Below, one piece after another: positions 49,950 through 59,408 of a stretch of 64,000 nucleotides of DNA (position 1 is the first letter of the stretch; each line of letters begins with the position of its first letter). The position numbers and the translations under genes are program-made. This DNA is from Methanosphaera sp. BMS (GTDB lineage: Archaea; Methanobacteriota; Methanobacteria; Methanobacteriales; Methanobacteriaceae). The DNA lies in assembly GCF_003268005.1 (NCBI RefSeq), contig NZ_CP014213.1:1984001-2048000 (forward strand), in the 5' to 3' direction. Below the pieces are notes generated by a model. It searched no databases. It was not told the origin of the DNA and saw only the letters and a program-made list of their open reading frames with translations.

Positions 49950-50552
49950 ATGAGTAGAATATTAAAAATACTTCTTTTTATTATAGCTATCTTAGCGTTC
50001 TTTGAAGTAGGATTGTTTGTTTCATATACTGTTATTGCATCTGAACCGGTTAATCCTGTTGATATAATATCCATGCAACTTGATCAGGGTTCTCGTTTTA
50101 TCAATTCGTTAACTGGTGAAAAAAATTTGAATCAACAGGATACATTAAACATAACTAATAAGGAAAATGTTGCATTGATTTTAAATAATCAAACTGGTTT
50201 AAGTGTTAATTTGGATTCGTTAACTGCTAAGGTTTCAACTAGTCAAACAGGTAATCAGACAGTTACAATTAATGCTATAGCTTCAAAGGATTCTCAAAGT
50301 ACTGGTGGAGGTGCAATAGTTATACTTCCTGAACAGACTTACAGTATATCTGCGATTGCTACAGGTGAGGTTTATTCCAATGGAAAAGTTAAAATAAACA
50401 CCACTACCATTGAATTAAAAGAAAGAATTGTATTGTATAATCAAAACAATGTAACATCATCAAAAAATCAGTCAATTGAATCTTTGGTTAATTATACTAA
50501 TAATTTAACTAACAACACTACAACTAGTAACCAATCAAATAATAGTCGATAA
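49950..50552 (+). CDS. Hypothetical secreted or membrane-anchored protein, Asn/Ser/Thr-rich
   Basis: 200 aa, not recognised. A single hydrophobic N-terminal segment (ILKILLFIIAILAFFEVGLF, residues 4-23) could be a signal anchor. The middle (about 75-160) alternates polar and hydrophobic residues like a beta-sandwich, with VALILNNQTGLSVNL and EQTYSISAIATGE. The tail is rich in Asn, Ser and Thr with more than eight N-X-S/T sequons (NVTS, NQSI, NYTNNLTNNT), so it is probably heavily glycosylated outside the cell. Role unknown; LEA-type or surface scaffold are possibilities. Confidence 0.7.
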   Translation: MSRILKILLFIIAILAFFEVGLFVSYTVIASEPVNPVDIISMQLDQGSRFINSLTGEKNLNQQDTLNITNKENVALILNNQTGLSVNLDSLTAKVSTSQTGNQTVTINAIASKDSQSTGGGAIVILPEQTYSISAIATGEVYSNGKVKINTTTIELKERIVLYNQNNVTSSKNQSIESLVNYTNNLTNNTTTSNQSNNSR

Positions 50553-50749
50553 GACTATTTTTAAATTTTTTTTAATCAATAATTAAATTTTAATTTACTA
50601 TTTTTACAGATTTTTAAAATGAATTTTAGATAATTAATAAATATTATTAGCAATACATATTTATTAAGGAATAAAATAACTCAATATTAATTTTTTCGTT
50701 TATATGTAATAAATCATAATAAAATATCTTTAACATAAGGGGAAATAGC

Positions 50750-51847
50750 ATGATAAGTTTAATAGGAATAGGTTCAAAAAGAGAACACATAACATTAAAA
50801 GCAGTAGATAAAATAAAGGAAGCTGATGTAATCATATCATATCATCCATATTTGGAAAACATACAGGACTTGCTTGAAGGAAAAGAAGTATTAAGTCGTG
50901 GTATGGGGGATGAAATGGAAAGAGTGGAATTGGCTATAGAAATGGAAAAGGAAGGAAAAAAAGTAGCAATAATAAGTTCAGGAGACCCTGGAATATATGG
51001 AATGGCCAATGTATATTTCCAAATAATAGACAAATACAGCGACCTGGAATTTGAGGTTGTCCCAGGTGTAACAGCGGCAACATATTCAGCCAGTGCACTA
51101 GGAGCACCATTACATGACTTGGCAATAATAAGCCTAAGTAATTTATTAACTCCACTTGAAGAAATCCAGCGTAAAATAAAACATGCAGCCATAGCCGATT
51201 TGGTAATAGCATTCTACAACCCAAAAAGTAAAACACGTACTGTTCCATTTGAAACTGCATGTGACATATTGGTTGAAAACAGAAACCCTGAGACACCCGT
51301 AGGTATAGTAAAAACGGAAGGAACCGATACAATAACACAGATATGCAAACTTAAAGACTTAAAGGATCAGGATATACACATGTCCACAACGATAATCGTA
51401 GGTAACTCAATGACCTATGTCAAAAAGGGAAAAATGATAACTCCACGCGGATATAAAATGAATGCAAAGTTACCTGAACAAACAGAAGCCTTCTATGAAA
51501 GATTCTTCAATGGTGACATTCAGATAGGTAAAAACCTGGACTGTGAATACTTCCCATGTCATGAAGACCAGGAAAACTGTACATTCTGTTACTGTCCATT
51601 CTATCCATGTGCCGATGGATCAACAGGTGGAAAATGGATTGAAGACAAAAACATATGGAACTGTAAGGATTGTAACTGGATTCACAAGGATGACGTAGTC
51701 GATTTAACACTTGACTACATTAAAGAAAACGTAAAGTCAATGGACGACTTTGATAAAAAGAAAAAGCAATTATTAAAATTCCGCAGAGCAACAATCTACA
51801 AAACAAGAAATTTGGATTTCCAACGTAATTATGATCTGGAAGAATAA
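50750..51847 (+). CDS. cobJ: Precorrin-3B/cobalt-factor III C17-methyltransferase fused to a cysteine-rich domain
   Basis: 365 aa. Residues 1 to about 245 are the corrin C17-methyltransferase: LIGIGSKREHITLKAVDKI, ISYHPYLENI, the SGDPGIYGMA SAM loop (77-86) and VVPGVTAATYSASALGAPL (103-121). Residues about 260-315 form a compact cysteine-rich domain with cysteines at 265, 270, 277, 280, 282, 287, 305 and 308 (CEYFPCHEDQENCTFCYCPF), like the small cysteine-rich family known as a separate protein beside cobamide genes. The extra domain may bind metal or a cluster and help in ring contraction or cobalt handling. Strong AAGGGGAAAT site. Confidence 0.92.
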   Translation: MISLIGIGSKREHITLKAVDKIKEADVIISYHPYLENIQDLLEGKEVLSRGMGDEMERVELAIEMEKEGKKVAIISSGDPGIYGMANVYFQIIDKYSDLEFEVVPGVTAATYSASALGAPLHDLAIISLSNLLTPLEEIQRKIKHAAIADLVIAFYNPKSKTRTVPFETACDILVENRNPETPVGIVKTEGTDTITQICKLKDLKDQDIHMSTTIIVGNSMTYVKKGKMITPRGYKMNAKLPEQTEAFYERFFNGDIQIGKNLDCEYFPCHEDQENCTFCYCPFYPCADGSTGGKWIEDKNIWNCKDCNWIHKDDVVDLTLDYIKENVKSMDDFDKKKKQLLKFRRATIYKTRNLDFQRNYDLEE

Positions 51848-51918
51848 TCCTTCCTTTCATAATCTATTTTTTTAGTCTTTGACAAAACATAAAACTATAA
51901 AAAATTATATTCGCTCAT

Positions 51919-51935
51919 GACCCAACTGGTGGGTC
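51919..51935. terminator. Hairpin between converging cobJ and ferredoxin-like gene
   Basis: Perfect 6-bp stem gaccca (51919-51924) and tgggtc (51930-51935) with loop actgg. No T-run follows directly. It may be a bidirectional mRNA end or a protein site; an ORB-like box lies 70 bp further. Confidence 0.35.
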
Positions 51936-52028
51936 TGAACAAAATTCAACCTTAAAAAATATTCAAAACCTATTTTCACAGACTCATTCTTTAAAAAATA
52001 ATACACTTGAAATGTATGTTTGAAAAAT

Positions 52029-52907
52029 TCATTTGTCATTGATTTTCACAAGACTGTCAATCTTATTCAAGACACTTTCAACATCTACATTTTCATAGTT
52101 TAATCTCAAAGCATTTGTAGGACATTTCAATGTGCACTGACCACAGCCAATACAGACATCATGATTGATACTTATTTTATTGGTATAACTTATGGCATTT
52201 GAAAAACAAACATCAATACATTTTTTGCATGATATACACTTATCGTAGTCCATTGATATTGATACGCCAGGAAGTTTATAGAAATCTTTCTGTATGCCAT
52301 CACTTAAATTAGGATAGACCTTCCATAAGCAGCAACAAGGACAGCAGTTACATATCGTCAACAGCTCATCACCCGGTCTTACGTTCATCCATAAACTATC
52401 CATCTTATTTCTGCCGACAATATGGACAAGACCCTCTTCATCACATTTATCAATATGATCTATGGCTTCCTGTTGACTAACAGGCCTGCAATGTCTACGT
52501 GAAATCTTCCTGGTGGTCTTACCAATGAAAATACATCCCAAATCTATAGGATAATCCTCACAATTCGTACTACGTCTACATAGACACTTGTTCATAATCA
52601 CAATGTCATCCGATTGTTTGATTATGTTTTTTATAATGTCCGTGGGTGTGATGACCTTATCCACTATCTGAATGTTCTTGTTAATTTCAATAGTACTGAC
52701 GGTGGTCTTATTCTTATTTGATTCAATGTTTTCTTTAGTCATAGACTTATCGTTAGGCACAAAATATGTTCCGTCACCCTCAAAAACTACTTTTGAAATA
52801 ATCTTATCCATAATTTTCGATTTTCTGGATAAAGCGGCTACCTTGAATCTGAGACCGAAAATATATTTCACGACAAATATACTAACATCTATAAACCTGA
52901 TTTTCAT
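52029..52907 (-). CDS. Ferredoxin-like 4Fe-4S protein with extra cysteine motifs
   Basis: 292 aa. The C-terminal part has two classical 4Fe-4S ligand sets: CISCKKCIDVC (about residue 224-234) and CIGCGQCTLKC (about 252-262). Before it are further cysteines, CLCRRSTNCEDY (about 109-120) and TICNCCPCCCLWK (about 185-197), which could bind another cluster or metal. The first 100 residues lack cysteines. Such proteins occur in many anaerobes and methanogens and may act as redox partners for reductive activation of corrinoid proteins or related enzymes, but no partner is identified here. Confidence 0.8.
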   Translation of the reverse strand: MKIRFIDVSIFVVKYIFGLRFKVAALSRKSKIMDKIISKVVFEGDGTYFVPNDKSMTKENIESNKNKTTVSTIEINKNIQIVDKVITPTDIIKNIIKQSDDIVIMNKCLCRRSTNCEDYPIDLGCIFIGKTTRKISRRHCRPVSQQEAIDHIDKCDEEGLVHIVGRNKMDSLWMNVRPGDELLTICNCCPCCCLWKVYPNLSDGIQKDFYKLPGVSISMDYDKCISCKKCIDVCFSNAISYTNKISINHDVCIGCGQCTLKCPTNALRLNYENVDVESVLNKIDSLVKINDK

Positions 52908-53012
52908 AGTTATCCTTAATATTTTTTTAATACAAGTGCATTCTTAGTTTACTATATTTATTTCAATATAAATGTATTTTATCTTTTAAAAAATAAAAAA
53001 AATTATTGGAGG

Positions 53013-53891
53013 TTATAATTCAACATTCATCTTTGCTTCATAAACTGTTATGGCTTCTCCTTTCATAACGGCCGTTAAATAATCTCCACAATCCGTTACC
53101 GTAATATCCAAGTCACCGCCTGATAGGTGAGCATGTACATGTTCGTTGAGCAATCCCTGTTTATATCCTAGAAGTACACAACTGGTTGTACCTGTACCAC
53201 ATGCATAGGTAAATCCTGCTCCACGTTCCCATGTCAATATGTCAATCTCTTCAGGACTTAAAATATTTACAAAGTGAACATTAACCTTTTCAGGAAATGC
53301 TTCATGACATTCTATACGTGGACCATAAAAGTCAAGGTTAATATCATCAATATTTGTATCTGTAAAACATACTGCATGAGGGTTTCCAACACTTACCGCA
53401 CTCATTCTTATCTTTTCACCCTCAACATCAACCTCTTCATCTATAAATTCCGTAGTATTACCGCTAGGTGCAACGGCAGGTATTTCTTCAGGTATGAAAA
53501 ATCCTTTTCCCATGTCTATTTCAATGTCTTTGACAGTATCATCTACAACGGTTAATCTTGCCTCTTTTATATCTTCCATTGTCTCTATTTTCATTACATC
53601 CTTTTTAACAATGTCCTTGTCATATACAAATTTGGCAAGACATCTGATACCATTTCCGCACATTTGTGCTTCACTACCGTCACTGTTGAATATGCGGAAT
53701 CTTATGTCGGCCTTGTCTGACTTACATGCAAATACCACTCCATCTGCACCGACGTTAAATCTTCTTGTACAGATAACTTCACTTAACTTATTTTTTGATT
53801 CTTCAGGTATAACCTCATCAATGCTTTCGTCAATTACTATATAATCATTACCCAAAGCATGCATTTTTGTAAATTCTATTTCTTTAATCAT
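53013..53891 (-). CDS. dapF: Diaminopimelate epimerase
   Basis: 292 aa, interconverts LL- and meso-diaminopimelate in lysine synthesis. The two catalytic cysteines are C78 ([11 protein letters not shown]) and C231 ([10 protein letters not shown]), in the two mirror-image lobes. The conserved N-terminus [15 protein letters not shown] is intact. The ATG overlaps the lysA stop by 4 bp (ATGA), so it is translated with lysA. Confidence 0.97.
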   Translation of the reverse strand: MIKEIEFTKMHALGNDYIVIDESIDEVIPEESKNKLSEVICTRRFNVGADGVVFACKSDKADIRFRIFNSDGSEAQMCGNGIRCLAKFVYDKDIVKKDVMKIETMEDIKEARLTVVDDTVKDIEIDMGKGFFIPEEIPAVAPSGNTTEFIDEEVDVEGEKIRMSAVSVGNPHAVCFTDTNIDDINLDFYGPRIECHEAFPEKVNVHFVNILSPEEIDILTWERGAGFTYACGTGTTSCVLLGYKQGLLNEHVHAHLSGGDLDITVTDCGDYLTAVMKGEAITVYEAKMNVEL

Positions 53892-55177
53892 TTTAATAAC
53901 CTTGTTGGTACTTCCTGTCCTATTAATAGGTCGTTGAAGTTTTCTCTTCTTCTTATTATATCTGATTGATCTTTATTTACCAGTACTTCTGCCGGTCTTG
54001 GCCTTGAATTGTATTGTGATGCCATACTGTAAGCGTATGCTCCTGCATTTAATATTGCAAGCAAGTCTCCTTCTTCAAGTTTAGGCATAGGCCTGTCTCT
54101 TGCAAACAGATCTCCACTTTCACATAGGTTTCCGGCGATGTCTATTTCTTCGGAGTTTTCTTCGTTCATTTTATTGGCTACAACTATGTGGTGGTATGAT
54201 CCATACATTGTTGGTCTAAGTAGCGTTCCGAATCCACAGTCTACCCCTGCAAATTTACGGTAGCTTTCTTTTATGTTGTTTACCCTTGTAAGTAACACTT
54301 CACTGTTTCCCACTAGGAATCTTCCAGGTTCAATGTAGAATGATGGACTTCCCATATCATATTCATCTAATTTTGCTTTGAATAATTTGATGATGTCAGT
54401 GGTAAACGTTTCAAGGTCCAGCTCGTTTTCTGTAGGTTCATATGGTATACCAAATCCTCCACCGAAATCTAGGAATTTAAAGTCAATACCAACTTCCTGG
54501 TGTACACGACCGGCTATGTCCATCATGGTTTCTACTGCTAACATGAAGGGTTCTGATTCAAGTATTTCTGATCCTATGTGTGAATGCATACCTATAGGTT
54601 TAAATCCTAAATCTATAGCTTTTTGATATACTTCCACGGCTTCATCTTCCCTTATACCAAATTTACTTTTTGGTCCACCTGTGATACAGTGTTCATGATG
54701 GCCTGCTTCAACCATAGGATTTACTCTTATTGATATTTCTTTACCTTCGCTTCCTTCAATTTTACTTAATCTTTCCAGGGCTGAAATACTATCTAGGTTT
54801 ATTGTAACACCGGTTTCATGTGCATATTTTAATTCTTCGTTTGTTATGTTATTTCCTGTATAAACAATTCTGTCCGGTGTAAATCCTGCAAGTAATGCGG
54901 TGTATATTTCACCAGGACTTACTGCATCAATGTAGCTTCCCTCATCGAGTAATATTTTTAAAACGGCTAATGATGTATTTGCTTTAGCTGCATAACACAT
55001 GTGTAGATTTTCATATTTGCTGCTGAATGCCTGGTATAATTTTTTGTAATTATCCCTAATTTTTTGTTCATCAATCACATATAATGGTGTATTATATTTT
55101 TCTGCTAAATCATTAGCATCAATATCACCTATCATAAGATGATTGTCTTTTGTTTTTAAATTAAAATCGTATGTCAT
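53888..55177 (-). CDS. lysA: Diaminopimelate decarboxylase
   Basis: 429 aa, PLP enzyme that makes lysine from meso-diaminopimelate. PLP lysine is K65 ([10 protein letters not shown]); [10 protein letters not shown] and the phosphate loop [10 protein letters not shown] are visible, with the dimer-site cysteine and tyrosine in [13 protein letters not shown] and [20 protein letters not shown]. First gene of a lysA-dapF pair. In Methanobacteriales lysine also goes into the pseudomurein peptide cross-links, so the pair serves protein and wall synthesis. Confidence 0.97.
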   Translation of the reverse strand: MTYDFNLKTKDNHLMIGDIDANDLAEKYNTPLYVIDEQKIRDNYKKLYQAFSSKYENLHMCYAAKANTSLAVLKILLDEGSYIDAVSPGEIYTALLAGFTPDRIVYTGNNITNEELKYAHETGVTINLDSISALERLSKIEGSEGKEISIRVNPMVEAGHHEHCITGGPKSKFGIREDEAVEVYQKAIDLGFKPIGMHSHIGSEILESEPFMLAVETMMDIAGRVHQEVGIDFKFLDFGGGFGIPYEPTENELDLETFTTDIIKLFKAKLDEYDMGSPSFYIEPGRFLVGNSEVLLTRVNNIKESYRKFAGVDCGFGTLLRPTMYGSYHHIVVANKMNEENSEEIDIAGNLCESGDLFARDRPMPKLEEGDLLAILNAGAYAYSMASQYNSRPRPAEVLVNKDQSDIIRRRENFNDLLIGQEVPTRLLK

Positions 55178-55336
55178 AATATTGATTCCTTAATTAGTTG
55201 ATTATTATATTAGTTTAAAAAAAATAGTATTCACATACTCAAAAAAAGTTCTTTTTTAATAATATGATTTTTATCTTTAATATAGTTTTTCTTATTTTTT
55301 TTCATTTTAAAAAAATGATGTTTGAAAATGATATTA

Positions 55337-55412
<76 letters not shown>

Positions 55413-55652
55413 AATTTAAAAATAGTATTCTTATATAACAATATATGTCATAGCTTATATAATTATTTTATTGATTTATTATTTTGACTAATTCACCATA
55501 TTATTGTTTATAAACTTATTATTTAGATATATGTCCTTGATTTAATAAATAACATTATTAACACTATTGTTTTTTCAAAAGTTTCATATGTATCATGCAT
55601 TGTCTTATTTAAGTAAATTAAGTCATTTAATCATTTTTCCTATGAATGTTAT

Positions 55653-57072
55653 CTTGACTGGATAGTGTCAACATCTGTGGGTATGAATTTCATATTACAA
55701 TTTAGTTATAAAAGTATGAAGTTAGGTTTGATGTTATAAATTTCTTTTTTATCGCCCCTCGCGGGCGTACTTAAAAAAAATAGCTCATAAATAGGTTTAT
55801 ATAGTAAAAAGGAGAGATATTATATTATGAAATTCGAAAATAACTCTCCTATTAATATTTATGAATTACAACAATATAAACTTGACGGTTATTTTGATGA
55901 ACTACATGAACAGAGTAGCCGAAAAGAATATATAGAAGATAAAATTGAGAAATTAGATTCTAATTTAATAGTCTGGAAAGTAATAATATGTATCATTTGA
56001 AACAGAAACGGGTTTATTGTCCTGAATGTTATTCTAAATATATAAATGAAAAAGGATACTACTCTAGAAGTTTATTACTTATGGATTATGGTCTTGTTGA
56101 TTGTAAAATTAAAAGATATAAGTGCAAACATTGTAGAAAAGATTTTTCAGCAGACATTTCTTCTATTGTAAAACCTAATTTTACCGTGTCAAATGAAGTA
56201 ATGAACATTGTAGAAGAATATTACTCAATTGACTTTACAAGTGTTAGAAAAATCAGAGAATTCTTTGAAAAAGTACATGGGATCAATATTTCCCATCAAG
56301 AAATTCAAGACATTCTAGTTGATTATCATATCCATTTTAATCCAAATATCAAAGAATACTCAGGATATTATGCATTTGATGCGTTATGGATAAAAATAAA
56401 AGAGATAATGATAAATACGTGTTTTTATTAGCATTAGTAGATGTATGTCACGATACTATTGTAGCTTATAAAGTTGTAGAACATGAAACGGAAGAAGAAG
56501 TACTGAATTTTCTCAAAGAAGCCACATCAAATCAAGATCGAATAGCCATTACAACAGACTAAACCAGAATATATGTCCCCCATCAATGCTTTAGGATTTA
56601 AACATCAATTTTGTAAATTCCATTTTAAACAAAATAACAATAAAATTATTAGAAAATACGTTAAAGATAACAATCTACCTATTGAAAAAATAAAAGAATG
56701 TAAAAAGTTTTTACCAGAATTATATGAAATATATGAAGTAGAAACTCAAACAGAAGTAGAAAAAATCGTGAAAAATCTTAAAAAGAAAATAAATGAGTTT
56801 CCAGAAGTTATTCAATATATTATTAATGAAAAATTAGCACCTTATTTTAAAAACTTAACATATTTCCTTGAAAATACAAAAATCGAAAGCACAAGTAATA
56901 TTATTGAAAGAATTTTTGAAGATCTTGCTCAAAAGCATGTGAAGAAATATTATAAAACTTTAAATGGATTTTTATCAAGATTTAACTTAAAATTAAAGCG
57001 ATGGGATGAGAGAAATGCGATTTACTAAAATGATGTGAAAATATCCACACATCTTGACACCACCCTTGACTG
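55653..57072. mobile_element. Decayed insertion sequence with perfect 8-bp target duplication
   Basis: The 8-bp direct repeat cttgactg at 55653-55660 and 57065-57072 frames a 1404-bp element (55661-57064). Its ends are imperfect inverted repeats: both carry gtgtcaa followed by a tgtgg-type stretch (55665-55692 and the complement of 57036-57060). Inside is a frameshifted transposase gene. A GC-rich hairpin near 55753-55769 (cgccc, loop ctcgc, gggcg) precedes it and stands out in the AT-rich DNA; it may block read-through from outside. Confidence 0.85.
55827..57028 (+). pseudogene. Frameshifted DDE transposase
   Basis: The frame starting at the ATG at 55827 reads a helical N-terminus and breaks near 55985. 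The next frame (from 55988) continues with a zinc-binding region (YCPECYSKY, YKCKHCRKDFSA) and the first catalytic Asp (YYAFDALWIK), then shifts again near 56395. A third stretch carries VFLLALVDVCHDTIVAYKVV up to the second Asp (AITTD) and meets a stop made by a further 1-bp loss near 56563. The last part (from 56573) has the HQFCKFHFKQN block and the catalytic Glu in SNIIERIFEDL. At least three frameshifts, so not functional. Distant relative of the transposase at 5717. Confidence 0.88.
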
Positions 57073-57198
57073 AAGTAAATATATTTTAACTTAAAATGAC
57101 AGATAATATATAGTGTAATGTTATAATTTAATTATTATTAAAATTACAAAGCATTAGAATTATATGATAATCGATAAATTTACAGGACATGATTTTTA

Positions 57199-58848
57199 AT
57201 GAGAAGTGACAATATTAAAAAAGGAATAAACAGAACTTCCCACAGGTCTTTACTTAGAGCTTGTGGACTAGATGATGATGACATGAAAAAACCATTTATC
57301 GGAATAGCAAACAGTTATACTGATATAGTACCGGGACATATCCATTTAAGGGGATTGGTTGATGTTGTTAAGGAAACAATCCGGGCCGAAGGTGGAGTTC
57401 CATTTGAATTCAGTACAATGGCCGTATGTGATGGAATTGCAATGAACCATGAAGGTATGTATTTTTCCCTTCCGTCAAGGGAAATAATAGCAAACACGGT
57501 TGAAAGTATGACGATGGCACATCAATTTGATGCGTTAATCTTAATGCCTACCTGTGATAAGGTCGTACCTGGTATGCTTATGGCAGCTGCCAGATTAAAC
57601 ATACCTGCAATTGTAATTACCGGTGGACCAATGATGCCCGGTAAATTCCATGGGGAAATAGTTGACTTCATCAACGTAACAGAAGCGGTAGGTGCAACCC
57701 AATCTGGTAAAATGTCAGAAGAAGATTTGTACGAACTGGAAAGATGTGCTTGTCCGGGTGCAGGTTCATGTGCAGGATTATTCACGGCAAATACCATGGC
57801 ATGTCTTACGGAAACATTAGGTATGAGTCTTCCTGGATGTGCAACGGCTCACGCAGTTAGTGATAGAAAAGTTGAAATAGCTAAACAATCCGCCAAGGCC
57901 ATATTCAAGTTATTAGAAAAGGATATTAAACCACAGGATATAATGACACAGCAAGCTTTTGAAAATGCAATCATTGTAGACTTGGCATTGGGAGGGTCAA
58001 CCAATACAACCCTACACATACCGGCAATAGCTCATGAAATAGCCGATCTTGATGTAAGCATTGACTTATTCGATAAGTTAAGCCATGAAGTACCATACAT
58101 TTGCAGTATACGTCCTGGTGGAAACAATCATATGATTGATGTTGAAAACGCCGGTGGTATTCCTGCGGTAATGAAAAACTTGGAATCCAAACTACACACA
58201 GATTGTGTTACATCAACTTCAAAAACCATACGAGAAAATCTTGAAGAAGTAGGTGACATAAACTATGATGTCATTCACACGATTGATGACCCTGTACGTA
58301 CTGAAGGGGGAATAGCAGTTTTATATGGTAACATAGCACCAAACGGCTGTGTAATAAAACAGGGAGCCGTTAACAAGGACATGCTTGTACATTCAGGTCC
58401 ATGTAAGGTATATAACTCCGAAGAGGAATGTGTAACTGCAATAGAAAACGATGAAATAGTCGACGGCGATGTGGTTGTTATAAGATATGAAGGTCCTAAG
58501 GGTGGTCCTGGTATGCGTGAGATGTTAAATCCTACAGCAGCCATAATGGGACGTGAATTATATCATGTGGCACTAATTACCGATGGAAGATTCTCCGGTG
58601 GTAGCCGTGGACCATGTGTAGGTCATATATCACCTGAAGCAGCAGAATTCGGACCAATTGCAGCCATAGAAAATGGTGACGTGGTATCAATAAACGTACC
58701 GGAAAGAAGCATAACACTTGAATTGACTGATGAAGAAATAGAAAAACGTTTAGCTGACGTAAAACCGGCAGAACGTAACTTAAAAGGATGGTTAAGACAG
58801 TATCAACAATTGGCTACATCCGCTGACAAGGGTGGAGTACTAAAATAG
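57199..58848 (+). CDS. ilvD: Dihydroxyacid dehydratase
   Basis: 549 aa, third step of valine and isoleucine synthesis, and also pantothenate precursor supply. Cluster cysteines are in [11 protein letters not shown] (about residue 117) and [19 protein letters not shown] (about residue 180-197), with C-terminal metal-site motif [21 protein letters not shown] (about 466-485) split here as [15 protein letters not shown]. The start ATG follows no strong ribosome site. The decayed insertion sequence ends 134 bp upstream, close to its promoter. Confidence 0.97.
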   Translation: MRSDNIKKGINRTSHRSLLRACGLDDDDMKKPFIGIANSYTDIVPGHIHLRGLVDVVKETIRAEGGVPFEFSTMAVCDGIAMNHEGMYFSLPSREIIANTVESMTMAHQFDALILMPTCDKVVPGMLMAAARLNIPAIVITGGPMMPGKFHGEIVDFINVTEAVGATQSGKMSEEDLYELERCACPGAGSCAGLFTANTMACLTETLGMSLPGCATAHAVSDRKVEIAKQSAKAIFKLLEKDIKPQDIMTQQAFENAIIVDLALGGSTNTTLHIPAIAHEIADLDVSIDLFDKLSHEVPYICSIRPGGNNHMIDVENAGGIPAVMKNLESKLHTDCVTSTSKTIRENLEEVGDINYDVIHTIDDPVRTEGGIAVLYGNIAPNGCVIKQGAVNKDMLVHSGPCKVYNSEEECVTAIENDEIVDGDVVVIRYEGPKGGPGMREMLNPTAAIMGRELYHVALITDGRFSGGSRGPCVGHISPEAAEFGPIAAIENGDVVSINVPERSITLELTDEEIEKRLADVKPAERNLKGWLRQYQQLATSADKGGVLK

Positions 58849-58893
58849 ATGGAATAATATTATTCCATATATTAATATTTTGGGGGTGTGTTC

Positions 58894-59391
58894 TTGTCAA
58901 AAAAACGTAAAAACAGGGAAAAAAGGCAGAAAAAACAAAAGCAACAAGAGGCAAATAAAGACAATACTAGTTTAGCAAGGGAGATAGCTAGTTATGCAAT
59001 TATAGTAATAATAGCGGTATTGCTAGCGGCACATTTAAATGTAGTTGTTTCAGGTAGTATGGAACCGTCATTTTATAGGGGAGATATAGTAGCTACAGTT
59101 AATACAAATACCTATGGAATACAAGAATTCAACCCGGAAACTGATGTGAATGAAGGCGATGTTGTAGTGTATAATGCAACGTGGTATAAGGAACCTGTAA
59201 TACATAGAGTGATAGATGTCCAGATGATTAACGGATCGAAATATTTCACAATAAAGGGAGATAACAACAATAAAGAGGACCCGTACCTTGTTCAGCCAAG
59301 TCAGATACGTTCAAAGGTAATAACTGTGGGGGGACATCTTGTTGTAATTCCAAAGATAGGATATGTTACTTTGTTATTTAGAGGTCTATAA
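58894..59391 (+). CDS. Archaeal type I signal peptidase
   Basis: 165 aa from TTG 58894, after a GGGGGTG site (58882-58888); the GTG at 58888 lies in that site. A basic N-terminus (KKRKNREKRQKKQKQQ) precedes one membrane helix (about residues 30-50). The catalytic serine is in VVSGSMEPSFYRGD; like the ER and archaeal enzymes, the general base is a histidine (PVIHRVIDV), with aspartates in IKGDNNNKED. It cleaves signal peptides of exported proteins, such as the adhesin-like proteins in this window. Confidence 0.93.
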   Translation: MSKKRKNREKRQKKQKQQEANKDNTSLAREIASYAIIVIIAVLLAAHLNVVVSGSMEPSFYRGDIVATVNTNTYGIQEFNPETDVNEGDVVVYNATWYKEPVIHRVIDVQMINGSKYFTIKGDNNNKEDPYLVQPSQIRSKVITVGGHLVVIPKIGYVTLLFRGL

Positions 59392-59408
59392 TTTCATGGA
59401 GGTAAAAG

